Part shown: positions 41,359 to 51,033 of the stretch, one piece after another
Numbering within the stretch: the first letter of the stretch is position 1
How the letters are laid out: each line of letters begins with the position of its first letter
Assembly: GCA_944384265.1 (NCBI GenBank)
Contig: CALWSR010000001.1
Coordinates: forward strand, 124,001-188,000
DNA: 64,000 nt
DNA from: an uncultured Clostridia bacterium
GTDB taxonomy: Bacteria > Bacillota > Clostridia > Lachnospirales > Anaerotignaceae
Reading direction: 5' to 3'
Translations under genes and position numbers: made by a program
Notes under the pieces: generated by a model
What the model saw: only the letters and a program-made list of their open reading frames with translations
Database searches by the model: none
What the model was told of the DNA's origin: nothing

Positions 41359-43980
41359 ATGGCAAAGCTCACACCTATGATGGAACAATATTTACAAATC
41401 AAAGAAAAATATAAACATTGTCTTTTGTTTTTTCGTTTAGGCGATTTTTATGAAATGTTTTTTGATGATGCCCTGGTTGCTTCAAAAGAATTGGAAATCA
41501 CACTGACAGGAAAGGATTATGGACAGGAGGAAAGGGCACCTATGTGCGGTGTGCCTTTTCATTCAGCAGACAGTTACATTGCAAAGCTTGTAGAAAAAGG
41601 ATATAACGTTGCCATTTGTGAACAGCTTGAGGACCCAAAGGCTTCCAAGGGGATTGTAAAAAGAGATGTCATCAGAGTGATTACACCTGGAACCATATTG
41701 GACAAGGGGGTTTTGGATGAACGAAAAAATAACTATATTATGACCATATTTGCCGGAAAAAATGGATATGGCGTGGCTGTTTGCGACATTACAACAGGAG
41801 AGTTTTTTACAACAGAGTTTCCTTTTTTGCAGGGAGGCGAAAAGGTTGTTGATGAAGTTGCAAAATATCATCCGGCAGAGCTGTTATGCAACATTGCTTT
41901 TTCAAAACAGGAAAAAGCAAGAGAAGTAGAAAATCGTTTTCATTTAAAATTATCGGTGTGTGAAGAGTGGATGTTTTCTCACCAAACGGCTTTTAAAAAG
42001 CTGTGCGACCATTTTCATGTGAAAAATTTAGACGGATTTGGTTTAAAAAATCAGACCTGTGCTGTCAATGCCAGCGGTGCATTGATGTGCTATTTATATG
42101 AAACACAAAAAAATGATTTGCATCATATTTCTAAAATAAAATGGTATGCCTCCAATGACTTTATGGTATTGGATGTATCCTCCAGAAGAAATCTGGAGCT
42201 GACAGAAACCATGAGAGAAAAAGAAAGAAAGGGCTCTTTGCTTTGGGTATTAGACGAAACAAAAACAGCCATGGGTGCCAGAATGCTGCGCAAATGGGTG
42301 GAACAGCCTTTGATAGAAATAGATGAAATTCAAAAAAGATTAGACAGTGTAGAGGAATTAAAACAGGAATTGTTTTTAAGAGAAGAACTGAAGGAATTGC
42401 TGGATCGTATGTATGATTTTGAAAGAATTATGAGCAAGGTGGTATATCAAACAGCCAATGGACGGGACTTGATTGCATTAAAGCAATCCATAGAAAGGCT
42501 TCCTCTTTTAAAAAAGGCGGTAAGTCATTGCCACAGCTCTTATTTAAAAGAAATTGCACAAAAATTGGACACATTGGATAATATTTATGAATTGATAGAA
42601 AAAGCCATTGTGGAAGAGCCTCCCATTAGTGTAAGGGAAGGGGGAATGATTCAAACTGGTTTTCATGAACAGCTTGATATTTTTTTGCGCTCCAGAAAAG
42701 AAGGAAAAAATTGGATTGCAGAATTAGAAGAGGAAGAAAAAGAAAAAACAGGCATCAAAACATTAAAGGTACGATTTAATAAAGTATTTGGATACTATCT
42801 GGAGGTAACAAAGTCTTATCTAGACCAAGTGCCGGACAGATATATCAGAAAACAAACATTGGCAAACTGTGAAAGATATATCACACCGGAATTAAATGAG
42901 CTGGCAGAGATGATACTCGGTTCAGAAGAAAAAGCCATAGAACTGGAATATCAAATATTTACAGACATTAGAAATGCTGTTGCCAATGAAGTGGAAAGGA
43001 TACAATCCTCTGCACAGTACACAGCAGTGTTGGATGTGCTGCAAGCCTTGGCAGAAACGGCAGAAAAAATGAATTATGTCAAGCCTGTTGTAAATAGAGA
43101 AGGAACCATTGAGATTAAAAACGGACGTCATCCTGTGGTTGAAAAAATCATAGGAGAACAGTTTATACCAAATGATACCTATTTAGATATGCAGCAGGAA
43201 AGGCTTTCTATCATCACAGGACCCAATATGGCAGGAAAATCCACTTATATGCGTCAAATTGCATTGATTGTGTTTATGGCACAAATTGGAAGCTTTGTAC
43301 CGGCAGAGATGGCAACCATAGGTATTGTAGACAGAATTTTTACAAGAGTAGGGGCTTCTGATGATTTGTCAGCAGGACAAAGCACATTTATGGTAGAAAT
43401 GACAGAGGTGGCAAATATTTTAAACAATGCAACCAAAAACAGTCTTTTGATACTGGATGAGATAGGAAGAGGAACCAGCACATTTGACGGATTGAGTATT
43501 GCATGGGCTGTGCTGGAATATATTGTTGACCAAAAGCAAATTGGAGCAAAGACATTGTTTGCAACACATTATCATGAGCTGACAGAGCTGGAGGATAAGC
43601 TTCCAGGTGTGAAAAATTATAGAATTGCCATAGAAGAACAGGGAGAAGACATTATTTTTCTTAGAAAAATACAAAGAGGAGGGGCAAACAACAGCTATGG
43701 CATACAGGTTGCTAAGCTGGCAGGACTGCCTATTAAAGTAATACGCCGTTCGGGAGAGATATTAAAACAGTTAAGTGCAGCAGATATTGCAAAAAAAGCA
43801 AAAAAAATTGCTGCCTCTTCTAAAGAAATGGCAGAAGATACGGCAAAACAAGTGGATATGTTTATGATGAAGGAAACACAAATTGTAGATGAAATCAACA
43901 AATTAGATGTTATGGCAATGACCCCTATGGAGGCTTTGCAAATTTTGTTTGATTTGCAAAAAAAAGTAAAAGGAATGTAA
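41359..43980 (+). CDS. mutS: DNA mismatch repair protein MutS
   Basis: 873 aa. ATG 41359 is preferred to ATG 41353 because AAAAGGAG ends only two bases before the latter. The N-terminal mismatch-binding domain starts KLTPMMEQY and contains the FYEMFF motif with the Phe and Glu that probe the mispair. The ATPase is complete: TGPNMAGKSTYMRQ, the LDEIGRGTSTFDG Walker B/signature, and ATHYHEL. Length is standard. It recognises mismatches and recruits MutL, encoded 21 bases downstream. Confidence 0.98.
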   Translation: MAKLTPMMEQYLQIKEKYKHCLLFFRLGDFYEMFFDDALVASKELEITLTGKDYGQEERAPMCGVPFHSADSYIAKLVEKGYNVAICEQLEDPKASKGIVKRDVIRVITPGTILDKGVLDERKNNYIMTIFAGKNGYGVAVCDITTGEFFTTEFPFLQGGEKVVDEVAKYHPAELLCNIAFSKQEKAREVENRFHLKLSVCEEWMFSHQTAFKKLCDHFHVKNLDGFGLKNQTCAVNASGALMCYLYETQKNDLHHISKIKWYASNDFMVLDVSSRRNLELTETMREKERKGSLLWVLDETKTAMGARMLRKWVEQPLIEIDEIQKRLDSVEELKQELFLREELKELLDRMYDFERIMSKVVYQTANGRDLIALKQSIERLPLLKKAVSHCHSSYLKEIAQKLDTLDNIYELIEKAIVEEPPISVREGGMIQTGFHEQLDIFLRSRKEGKNWIAELEEEEKEKTGIKTLKVRFNKVFGYYLEVTKSYLDQVPDRYIRKQTLANCERYITPELNELAEMILGSEEKAIELEYQIFTDIRNAVANEVERIQSSAQYTAVLDVLQALAETAEKMNYVKPVVNREGTIEIKNGRHPVVEKIIGEQFIPNDTYLDMQQERLSIITGPNMAGKSTYMRQIALIVFMAQIGSFVPAEMATIGIVDRIFTRVGASDDLSAGQSTFMVEMTEVANILNNATKNSLLILDEIGRGTSTFDGLSIAWAVLEYIVDQKQIGAKTLFATHYHELTELEDKLPGVKNYRIAIEEQGEDIIFLRKIQRGGANNSYGIQVAKLAGLPIKVIRRSGEILKQLSAADIAKKAKKIAASSKEMAEDTAKQVDMFMMKETQIVDEINKLDVMAMTPMEALQILFDLQKKVKGM

Positions 43981-44001
43981 AAATAGGAAAAGAGGACTTT
44001 T

Positions 44002-45921
44002 ATGCAAAAAATACAACTTCTTGACCAACATACCATCAATAAGATAGCCGCAGGAGAGGTTGTGGAATCACCTAAGTCTGTGGTGAAGGAGCTAATAGAA
44101 AATGCCATTGATGCAGGAGCAAGCTCTATTACAGTGGAGATTAAAGAAGGAGGCATTTCCTATATCCGTGTGACAGACAATGGCTGGGGCATTGCAAAGG
44201 ACCAAGTAAAAACCGCTTTTTTAAGACATGCCACCAACAAAATTTCTGCAATAGAGGATTTAGAGGAGGTTACATCTCTTGGCTTTAGAGGCGAGGCACT
44301 TGCCAGCATTGCAGCAGTGGCACAAGTGGAGATGTTTACAAAAACAAGACAAGAGGAAAATGGCACAAGCATTGAAATCAATGGAGGAGAGATTGTACAG
44401 TTTCAAAGTGCTGCCTGCACAGAGGGAACCAGCATTATTGTAAAAAATCTTTTTTATAATATACCTGCCCGCCGAAAATTTTTAAAAAAGCCAGCCACAG
44501 AGGCCAGTCATATTTCTGAGCTTTTAAATCAATTTGCTTTGGGACATCCGGATATTGCATTTAAGTATATCAATAATCATACTACCATATTACATACCTC
44601 GGGAAATCATGACAGAAAAGCGGCTGTATTATATGTTTATGGAAAAGAAACTGCTACAAAAATGCTTGAAATCAATTATCAAAAAGGAAATTATACCATC
44701 ACTGGTCTTTTAGGAAAGCCAGAGCTTTCCAGGGCAAATCGTTCCTATGAAAATTTATTTATCAACGGAAGATATATCAAAAATCGTATCATTTCTTCTG
44801 CCATAGAGGAGGCCTATAAAACAAGACTGCTTGTTGGAAAATTTCCCGTGTATGTATTGGAATTTCAAATTTCGCCTACATTGGTAGATGTCAATGTACA
44901 CCCTGCAAAGCTGGAGGTACGTTTTCAAAATGAAGATGAAATTTATCAGCTGTTTTATGACGCCGTATGCCAAAGCTTTGAAAATGAGGTGTTGATACCA
45001 AAGGCAGACTGGGGCAGCAAAGGCTCTAAAGAAGTGGAGAAGTATCGAAAAGAAAAAAATATTCCAACAGAAATTGCCCCCATACAGCAAAAAATGATGC
45101 AAAAGCAGCAGGAAACACCATATTATCCTTCTGCAAATGAATTGCAGATAACACCGCCATCTTCTTTTAAAAGCGTGGATGAACTGCTCAAAAAAGAAAA
45201 GAACCATACGTTGGAGGTTCGGGAGGATGTTGCTGTATATGGTAATATTGGAAAAAAAGCAGATTATGTGACAACAAAGGACACACTGGATGCTTTTTTG
45301 CATACTCCAAAGGAAGAAAAGAGAAAAAGAGATACTTTTTTTCAAAATTATAATATTATTGGACAAATTTTTCACACCTATTGGATTGTGGAGCAGGAAA
45401 AGAGTATTTTTATGATAGACCAACACGCAGCACATGAAAGAATACTTTATGAGGAGCTAATGCAAAGGCTGAAAAAAGAGGAAGTAACTGCACAAATGCT
45501 TTTGGAACCCTTGCTTTTGCATCTGACAGAAAGAGAAAAAGAAATTTTGCAGGAAAATAGTGAATTGCTCAATCGTTTTGGTTTTTCTGTCAAATTGCTG
45601 GAGCAAAAAACATATGCCCTTTGCAGTGTTCCTTTTATCATCAAATCTCCTGCCAATACAAAATTCTTTTTGGATTTGTTGGATTTGCTGGGAGAAGCTG
45701 AAGTAGAAAGCATATATGACACAAAGACGTTGACCATTGCCACAATGGCCTGTAAAGCAGCAGTCAAAGCAAATGACAGGCTAAGCTTTCAGGAGGCAAA
45801 TGCTTTGATAGAAAAATTGCTGCAGCTGGAAAATCCTTTTACCTGCCCCCATGGAAGACCTACCATTATAGAAATGACACAATATGAATTAGAAAAAAGA
45901 TTTAAAAGAATACAAAACTAA
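44002..45921 (+). CDS. mutL: DNA mismatch repair protein MutL
   Basis: 639 aa; AAGAGGAC and ATG 44002. The GHKL ATPase domain shows IAAGEVVESPKSVVKEL with the catalytic Glu, DNGWGI, and GFRGEALASI. After a Gln/Lys-rich linker the C-terminal dimerisation domain has DQHAAHERILYE, the endonuclease motif of Gram-positive MutL, and the CPHGRPT motif. So this MutL should nick DNA itself, as expected for bacteria without MutH. Operon mutS-mutL-miaA. Confidence 0.97.
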   Translation: MQKIQLLDQHTINKIAAGEVVESPKSVVKELIENAIDAGASSITVEIKEGGISYIRVTDNGWGIAKDQVKTAFLRHATNKISAIEDLEEVTSLGFRGEALASIAAVAQVEMFTKTRQEENGTSIEINGGEIVQFQSAACTEGTSIIVKNLFYNIPARRKFLKKPATEASHISELLNQFALGHPDIAFKYINNHTTILHTSGNHDRKAAVLYVYGKETATKMLEINYQKGNYTITGLLGKPELSRANRSYENLFINGRYIKNRIISSAIEEAYKTRLLVGKFPVYVLEFQISPTLVDVNVHPAKLEVRFQNEDEIYQLFYDAVCQSFENEVLIPKADWGSKGSKEVEKYRKEKNIPTEIAPIQQKMMQKQQETPYYPSANELQITPPSSFKSVDELLKKEKNHTLEVREDVAVYGNIGKKADYVTTKDTLDAFLHTPKEEKRKRDTFFQNYNIIGQIFHTYWIVEQEKSIFMIDQHAAHERILYEELMQRLKKEEVTAQMLLEPLLLHLTEREKEILQENSELLNRFGFSVKLLEQKTYALCSVPFIIKSPANTKFFLDLLDLLGEAEVESIYDTKTLTIATMACKAAVKANDRLSFQEANALIEKLLQLENPFTCPHGRPTIIEMTQYELEKRFKRIQN

Positions 45922-45935
45922 GAAAAGAGGTTTGT

Positions 45936-46883
45936 ATGGTGAAAAAACCTTTCGTTGTAATTGGCGGGCCTACTGCCTGCGGCAAAACAAATGTAGGTGT
46001 GCTTTTAGCAAAGGCAATCAATGGAGAAATCATTTCTGCGGACTCTATGCAGGTGTATCGTTATATGGACATTGGAACGGCAAAGCCTACAAAAGAGGAA
46101 ATGCAATGTGTGCCGCATTATTTGATAGATGAAATAGAGCCTGATGAAGAATATAATGTGATGCTATTTCAAAAAAAGGCAAAGGCATATATGCATAAAA
46201 TTTGGAAAATGGGAAAGGTTCCTATTTTAGTGGGAGGAACAGGCTTTTATATCAATGCCGTTGTATATGATGCTGATTTTGAACAAACACAGCAAAATGA
46301 CAGCTTTCGCAATGAAATGTATCTTTTTGCAGAAAAATATGGAGCAGAAGCATTATATGAAAAGCTAAAAAAAGTGGACCCGGAATATGCTGCCTCATTG
46401 CATTTTAACAATGTAAAAAGGGTGACAAGAGCATTGGAGTATCATCACTTTACAGGTAAATGCTTTTCAAAATATAATGCAGAGCAAAAACAAAAAATAT
46501 CTCCCTATCATACAGCCATGATTGTCTTGACCATGCAAAGACAAGTGCTGTATGACAGAATTGAAAAAAGGATTGACAATATGATACAGCAGGGACTGTT
46601 AAAAGAAGTAGAGCAGCTTTTACAAAAGGGCTATGCAAAAGAATTGGTTTCTATGCAAGCCATTGGCTACAAGGAATTGATACCTTATATAGAAGGAAAA
46701 ATTTCTATGGAACAGGCCATATCTGATTTGAAAAAAAATACAAGACATTTTGCCAAAAGACAGCTGACATGGTTTAAAAGACAGACAGAGGGATTATGGC
46801 TGGATGTGACAAATCGAAATCTAATGCAGGTTACAGAAGATGTGATAAAATATTTGAAACAATGCAATATAGTAGGAGAGTAA
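45936..46883 (+). CDS. miaA: tRNA dimethylallyltransferase MiaA
   Basis: 315 aa; AAGAGG and ATG 45936, 14 bases after mutL. P-loop GPTACGKTNVG, the DSMQVYRYMDIGTAKP motif, VGGTGFYI and a C-terminal RRQLTWFKRQ-like sequence (KRQLTWFKRQ) are all present. It transfers the dimethylallyl group from DMAPP to A37 of UNN-reading tRNAs; MiaB then thiomethylates it. A mutL-miaA pair is widespread in bacteria. Confidence 0.97.
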   Translation: MVKKPFVVIGGPTACGKTNVGVLLAKAINGEIISADSMQVYRYMDIGTAKPTKEEMQCVPHYLIDEIEPDEEYNVMLFQKKAKAYMHKIWKMGKVPILVGGTGFYINAVVYDADFEQTQQNDSFRNEMYLFAEKYGAEALYEKLKKVDPEYAASLHFNNVKRVTRALEYHHFTGKCFSKYNAEQKQKISPYHTAMIVLTMQRQVLYDRIEKRIDNMIQQGLLKEVEQLLQKGYAKELVSMQAIGYKELIPYIEGKISMEQAISDLKKNTRHFAKRQLTWFKRQTEGLWLDVTNRNLMQVTEDVIKYLKQCNIVGE

Positions 46884-46885
46884 AA

Positions 46886-48172
46886 ATGCAGCAGTTGTAT
46901 GATATGATGCAGACAAAATTCGGTATTAGCCAAAATGTGCTGGATTATTGTATGCAAAAGGAAGAACAAATCAAAGAACAATTTCAAAAAGCAGATGAAA
47001 TCACAGAATATAATCAGCTGAAGGTGCTTTCTGCCATGCAGAAAAATAAATTAAGCGATGTACATTTTGCGGCCACCACAGGATATGGCTACAATGATTT
47101 GGGCAGAGATGTTTTGGAAAATATTTATGCAGATGTATTTTGTGCAGAGTCTGCATTGGTGCGCCCTCAGCTCATTTCCGGCACCCATGCTTTGACAGTG
47201 GCATTGGCAGGAAATTTAAGGCCGGGGGATGAAATATTATCTCCGGTAGGTGTTCCCTATGACACATTGCAGGGGGTAATCGGTATCAGAAAAGAAAGGG
47301 GGGCATTAAGCGAATATGGCATTACCTATCGGCAGGTAGATTTATTGCCGGAGGACCAATTTGATTTTGACCGTATTGAAAAAGCCATCACAAAAAAAAC
47401 AAAGCTGATTACAATACAGCGTTCCAAGGGGTATCAATGGAGAACCTCATTCCATATTGCACAAATCAAAGAATTGATATCATTTATAAAGTCAGTAAAA
47501 AAAGATGTGATTTGTATGGTGGACAACTGCTATGGAGAATTTGTGGAAATACAAGAGCCCATAGAAGCGGGAGCAGATTTAGCAGTCGGTTCTTTGATTA
47601 AAAATCCGGGAGGAGGCCTTGCACCCATTGGGGGATATATTGTAGGAAAAGAAGAATTGGTAGAAAATGCTGCCTATCGTTTGACAGCACCCGGATTGGG
47701 AAAGGAGGTTGGTGCAACATTAGGCATTACATCCTCATTGATGCAAGGCTTGTTTATGGCACCTCAGGTGGTCAATGCCAGCATAAAAACAGCAATATTT
47801 GCATCCAAATTATTTGAAGACATTGGTTTTTCTGTACTGCCAAAATCCAATGAAAAAAGGGCGGATATTGTGCAGCTGATTCAAATGGAAAATGCCGAAA
47901 ATGTAATTGCTTTTTGTCAGGGAATACAAAAGGGGGCTCCGGTAGACAGCTATGTAACGCCAGAGCCTTGGGCTATGCCCGGATATGACTGTCCTGTCAT
48001 TATGGCAGCAGGTGCTTTTGTACAAGGCTCTTCTATTGAATTGAGTGCAGATGCACCAATCAAACCGCCGTATCATGTATATATGCAGGGTGGCTTATCA
48101 TGGCACCATGGCAAAATAGGTGTTATCATAGGATTACAAACAATGGTAGATAAGGGATTGATACAGCTTTAG
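46886..48172 (+). CDS. ynbB: aluminium-resistance / methionine gamma-lyase-like PLP enzyme (YnbB family)
   Basis: ATG 46886 behind GTAGGAGAG; the frame opens earlier inside miaA but has no site. The 428-aa product belongs to the fold-type I PLP family called aluminium resistance protein: RPQLISGTHALTVAL, MVDNCYGEFVE with the Asp for the pyridine nitrogen, and SLIKNPGGGLAP with the PLP Lys. The members are related to cystathionine-type lyases, but their substrate is not established. miaA-ynbB adjacency is conserved in Firmicutes (B. subtilis has it near hfq and glnR). Standard length. Confidence 0.9.
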   Translation: MQQLYDMMQTKFGISQNVLDYCMQKEEQIKEQFQKADEITEYNQLKVLSAMQKNKLSDVHFAATTGYGYNDLGRDVLENIYADVFCAESALVRPQLISGTHALTVALAGNLRPGDEILSPVGVPYDTLQGVIGIRKERGALSEYGITYRQVDLLPEDQFDFDRIEKAITKKTKLITIQRSKGYQWRTSFHIAQIKELISFIKSVKKDVICMVDNCYGEFVEIQEPIEAGADLAVGSLIKNPGGGLAPIGGYIVGKEELVENAAYRLTAPGLGKEVGATLGITSSLMQGLFMAPQVVNASIKTAIFASKLFEDIGFSVLPKSNEKRADIVQLIQMENAENVIAFCQGIQKGAPVDSYVTPEPWAMPGYDCPVIMAAGAFVQGSSIELSADAPIKPPYHVYMQGGLSWHHGKIGVIIGLQTMVDKGLIQL

Positions 48173-48279
48173 AACAAAGTATTTTGGAAAGTATTGTATT
48201 TTTATGCTTTTTCATATAAAATAAAAAAAACGTATCAAATAAAAACACAGTATCATCATTGTACCACAGGAGGGACACT

Positions 48280-49728
48280 ATGTTCATAAAAACAAAATGG
48301 AGCAAATATATTGTTATTTTATTGCTTTGTATTATGGCATTTCCAAAAAATACTGCCTTTGCGGCAGAGGCTCCGCCGGAAATTACTGCACAAACAGCCA
48401 TATTAGCAGAAGCATCCACAGGAAAGGTGATTTATCAAAAGGATATGGATAAAAAAATGTATCCTGCAAGTATGACAAAGCTGCTGACAGCATTGGTGGT
48501 ATTAGACTACTTTAGCCCCGAAGCATTGGTAACAGTGGGTACTGAAATTGATGAAATTTCATGGGATTCCAGTAAAGCCGGACATATCAAGGGAGAAACC
48601 CTTACTGTTAAAAACTTGATTCGAGGATTGATGATTCCTTCCGGAAATGATTCTGCAAATGTTTTGGCTGTTGCTGTTGCCAGAAAAGCAGAAAATAATG
48701 AAAACCTTCCCTTTGAAGAATGTATCAGTGTTTTTACAAATTTAATGAATGAAAAAGCAAATGCATTGGGTGCTACCAATTCTCACTTTGCAAATGCTCA
48801 TGGATATCATGACGAAAACCATTATACCACTGCCCATGATATGCTTTTGATTGCTCAGGAGGCTTTGAAAAATCAAACCATTTTAGATATTGCCAAAGAA
48901 AAAGAATATGCCGGAGATGGTGCCGAAAATTCTCTGGAGGACAACACCACATTGGTGACACAGGAGTATGATTGGACAAACCATAATTTATTGCTTACAG
49001 ACAATGAATATCAATATGAATATGCCATTGGATTAAAAACAGGATTTACAGACGAAGCAGGAGATTGCCTCACTGCTGCTGCACAAAAGGATGGCATCAC
49101 ATTGATAGCCATTGTATTTGATGATGAAGACCCGGGAAGATGGGTAGATACCACAGCATTGTTTGAATATGGATTTAACAATTATGAAATGGTAGAGCTG
49201 CAAAAGGCAGGAGATGTAGTAACTACGGTTGGATTATCTGAACACAATCGTCTTTTAGGAGACACATTAGACGGCATAGTAAAAGAAGATGTACAAGAAT
49301 ATATATTAAAAGAGGATGCCGGAAAGCTGGAAAAAACAGTGGAATACAGAAGTGATTTGTTGGCAGAAAGTAATCATCCGGAGGACACCGCTATAAAATT
49401 AAATGCTCCCATAGCCAAGGAAGAGCAAATTGGTAAAATCTCTTATAAATTAAATGATGAGGTCATAAAGGAAGTGAATGTATTTGCGGCCACAGAAGTA
49501 GAAAAAAGTACAATTGGCAGCAGTATACAATTTTTCTTTCAAAATTTAGCATCCAATTTATTTTCTTTAAAAGGTATTGGAATGCTTGCAGGCATATTGA
49601 TAGTCCTTGTGCTATTGATTGGCATGATAAGAGCTATAAGAGGTCGTAGAAGCAGAAGACGTTCTAAATATATATTTAAATCCAGCCGTCGTAATCGAGG
49701 GCCTCGTATCAGAAGAAGACGAAGATAA
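48280..49728 (+). CDS. D-alanyl-D-alanine carboxypeptidase (DacF-type PBP5)
   Basis: ATG 48280 follows CAGGAGGG; 482 aa. Signal peptide with cleavage near AFAAE. Peptidase S11 motifs: SxxK in YPASMTKLLTAL, SxN in IPSGNDSANVLA, and KTG in GLKTGFTDEAGD. A PBP5-type beta C-terminal domain follows, then a transmembrane helix (about 435-458) and an unusual Arg/Ser-rich tail (RRRSRR-type) inside the cell. It trims the terminal D-Ala of peptidoglycan pentapeptides. Followed by a bidirectional terminator shared with the opposite-strand gene. Confidence 0.95.
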   Translation: MFIKTKWSKYIVILLLCIMAFPKNTAFAAEAPPEITAQTAILAEASTGKVIYQKDMDKKMYPASMTKLLTALVVLDYFSPEALVTVGTEIDEISWDSSKAGHIKGETLTVKNLIRGLMIPSGNDSANVLAVAVARKAENNENLPFEECISVFTNLMNEKANALGATNSHFANAHGYHDENHYTTAHDMLLIAQEALKNQTILDIAKEKEYAGDGAENSLEDNTTLVTQEYDWTNHNLLLTDNEYQYEYAIGLKTGFTDEAGDCLTAAAQKDGITLIAIVFDDEDPGRWVDTTALFEYGFNNYEMVELQKAGDVVTTVGLSEHNRLLGDTLDGIVKEDVQEYILKEDAGKLEKTVEYRSDLLAESNHPEDTAIKLNAPIAKEEQIGKISYKLNDEVIKEVNVFAATEVEKSTIGSSIQFFFQNLASNLFSLKGIGMLAGILIVLVLLIGMIRAIRGRRSRRRSKYIFKSSRRNRGPRIRRRRR

Positions 49729-49757
49729 AAAAATAGCCTATTTAGGCTATTTTTTTA
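49727..49757. terminator. bidirectional terminator between convergent genes
   Basis: AAAAATAGCC / GGCTATTTTT with a 6-base A/T loop has A runs on one side and T runs on the other. It serves the carboxypeptidase gene (plus strand) and the methyltransferase gene (minus strand), whose stop codons both lie in or next to it. Confidence 0.85.
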
Positions 49758-50891
49758 TACTTTTGGAGGACGAGGACCTTCAAATTGGTAATAATCTGTT
49801 TTGATACGGCCATTAAAGAGTTTTCTTTTTTTATCTGCTTTTCTTCCAAAAAGGCTTTCAAAATATTCCATGGAGGTGATAACATAGCTTGACCATGTAG
49901 TATCTTCCTTCATCAATTCTCCCAATGCTCTATAAAGCTGCTCCACTTCCTTTAGTTCCCCAATCCGTTCTCCATAAGGTGGATTTGTAATCATAACACC
50001 ATATTTTCCAGGAAGCTTTACATGGCGAGAGGATTTGACTTCAAATTGTATACAATCATCTACACCAGCCTTTACGGCATTTTCTTCTGCCAGTGCAATG
50101 GCCTGTGAATCAATATCACTGCCATAAATTTCCGGTGTGACATCATATTGTATGGCTTTGTAAGCAGCAATGCGTGCTTCCTTCCATATTTGTTGTCCAA
50201 TTCTTTCCCATTGTTCACAGGCAAATTTTCGGTTCAGTCCAGGGGCGATGTTTCTTGCCAGCATGGCGGCTTCTATGGGGATTGTGCCAGAACCGCAAAA
50301 AGGGTCCAAAAGGATACGGTCCTTTTTCCAAAAGCTTAACTGTACCATAGCAGAGGCAAGTGTTTCTTTCAAAGGGGCAACCATGGCGTTTTCACGATAG
50401 CCTCTTTTGTGCAGCCCAGAGCCGGAGGTATCAATGGCTAATGTAACAACATCCTTTAAAATCCCTACCTGTATGGTATAGGAGGCACCGGTTTCGTCAA
50501 ACCAGTCTGTGTGGTATTTTTGTTTCAATTTTTCTACGACGGCTTTTTTGACAATGGCCTGACAATCTGGGACACTGAACAATGTGGATTTTACAGATTT
50601 TCCAATAACAGTAAATTTGCCATCCTCTGGTATCCAATCTCCCCAAGGCAATGCTTTTGTTTGTTCAAAAAGCTGGTCAAATGTGACTGCTGTAAAGCTT
50701 CCCATTTTTATCCAAACACGTCCTGCACATCTGAGCCAAAGATTTGCTTTTACAATGTCAGCTTCATCCCCTGTAAATTCTACCCGGCCATCATATGTTT
50801 TTACATTTTCAAAGCCTAATGCAAGTATTTCTCTTTTTACAACCGCTTCTAAACCAAATGTAGAAGAGGCAATTAAGTTTATTTTTGACAT
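49755..50891 (-). CDS. ypsC: 23S rRNA (guanine-N2) methyltransferase, RlmL/YpsC type
   Basis: 378 aa on the minus strand; GAACGGAG lies before ATG 50891-50889. A THUMP domain (about residues 45-155) is followed by a UPF0020 methyltransferase: DPFCGSGTIPIEAAML (SAM site) and TNPPYGERIG with the catalytic NPPY. It ends SM..YFESLFGRKADKKRKLFNGRI, typical of RlmL/YpsC, which makes m2G2445 in 23S rRNA. The product lacks the RlmK half of the E. coli fusion, as in other Firmicutes. Confidence 0.93.
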   Translation of the reverse strand: MSKINLIASSTFGLEAVVKREILALGFENVKTYDGRVEFTGDEADIVKANLWLRCAGRVWIKMGSFTAVTFDQLFEQTKALPWGDWIPEDGKFTVIGKSVKSTLFSVPDCQAIVKKAVVEKLKQKYHTDWFDETGASYTIQVGILKDVVTLAIDTSGSGLHKRGYRENAMVAPLKETLASAMVQLSFWKKDRILLDPFCGSGTIPIEAAMLARNIAPGLNRKFACEQWERIGQQIWKEARIAAYKAIQYDVTPEIYGSDIDSQAIALAEENAVKAGVDDCIQFEVKSSRHVKLPGKYGVMITNPPYGERIGELKEVEQLYRALGELMKEDTTWSSYVITSMEYFESLFGRKADKKRKLFNGRIKTDYYQFEGPRPPKV

Positions 50892-50971
50892 AGGTTTTCT
50901 CCGTTCTTATTTTAAAATTTCAATACAACATGATTATTATAACAGAATTTTATAATATAAGGGAATATGAC

Positions 50972-51001
50972 TTGAAAAAAAGCAAAAAAAAATGTTATAG
51001 T
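50972..51001 (+). promoter_or_regulatory. probable promoter of tgt
   Basis: TTGAAA (50972-50977), an 18-base A-rich spacer and TATAGT (50996-51001), 32 bases before the tgt ATG. It sits in the divergent region with the methyltransferase gene. Confidence 0.55.
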
Positions 51002-51033
51002 ATTAAAAATAAAAAAAAGAAATGAGGTAAAAA

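Noticed and set aside
44755..45435. 226-codon minus-strand frame
   Set aside because: Lies fully inside mutL, whose motifs are complete; Phe/Leu/Cys-rich shadow translation.
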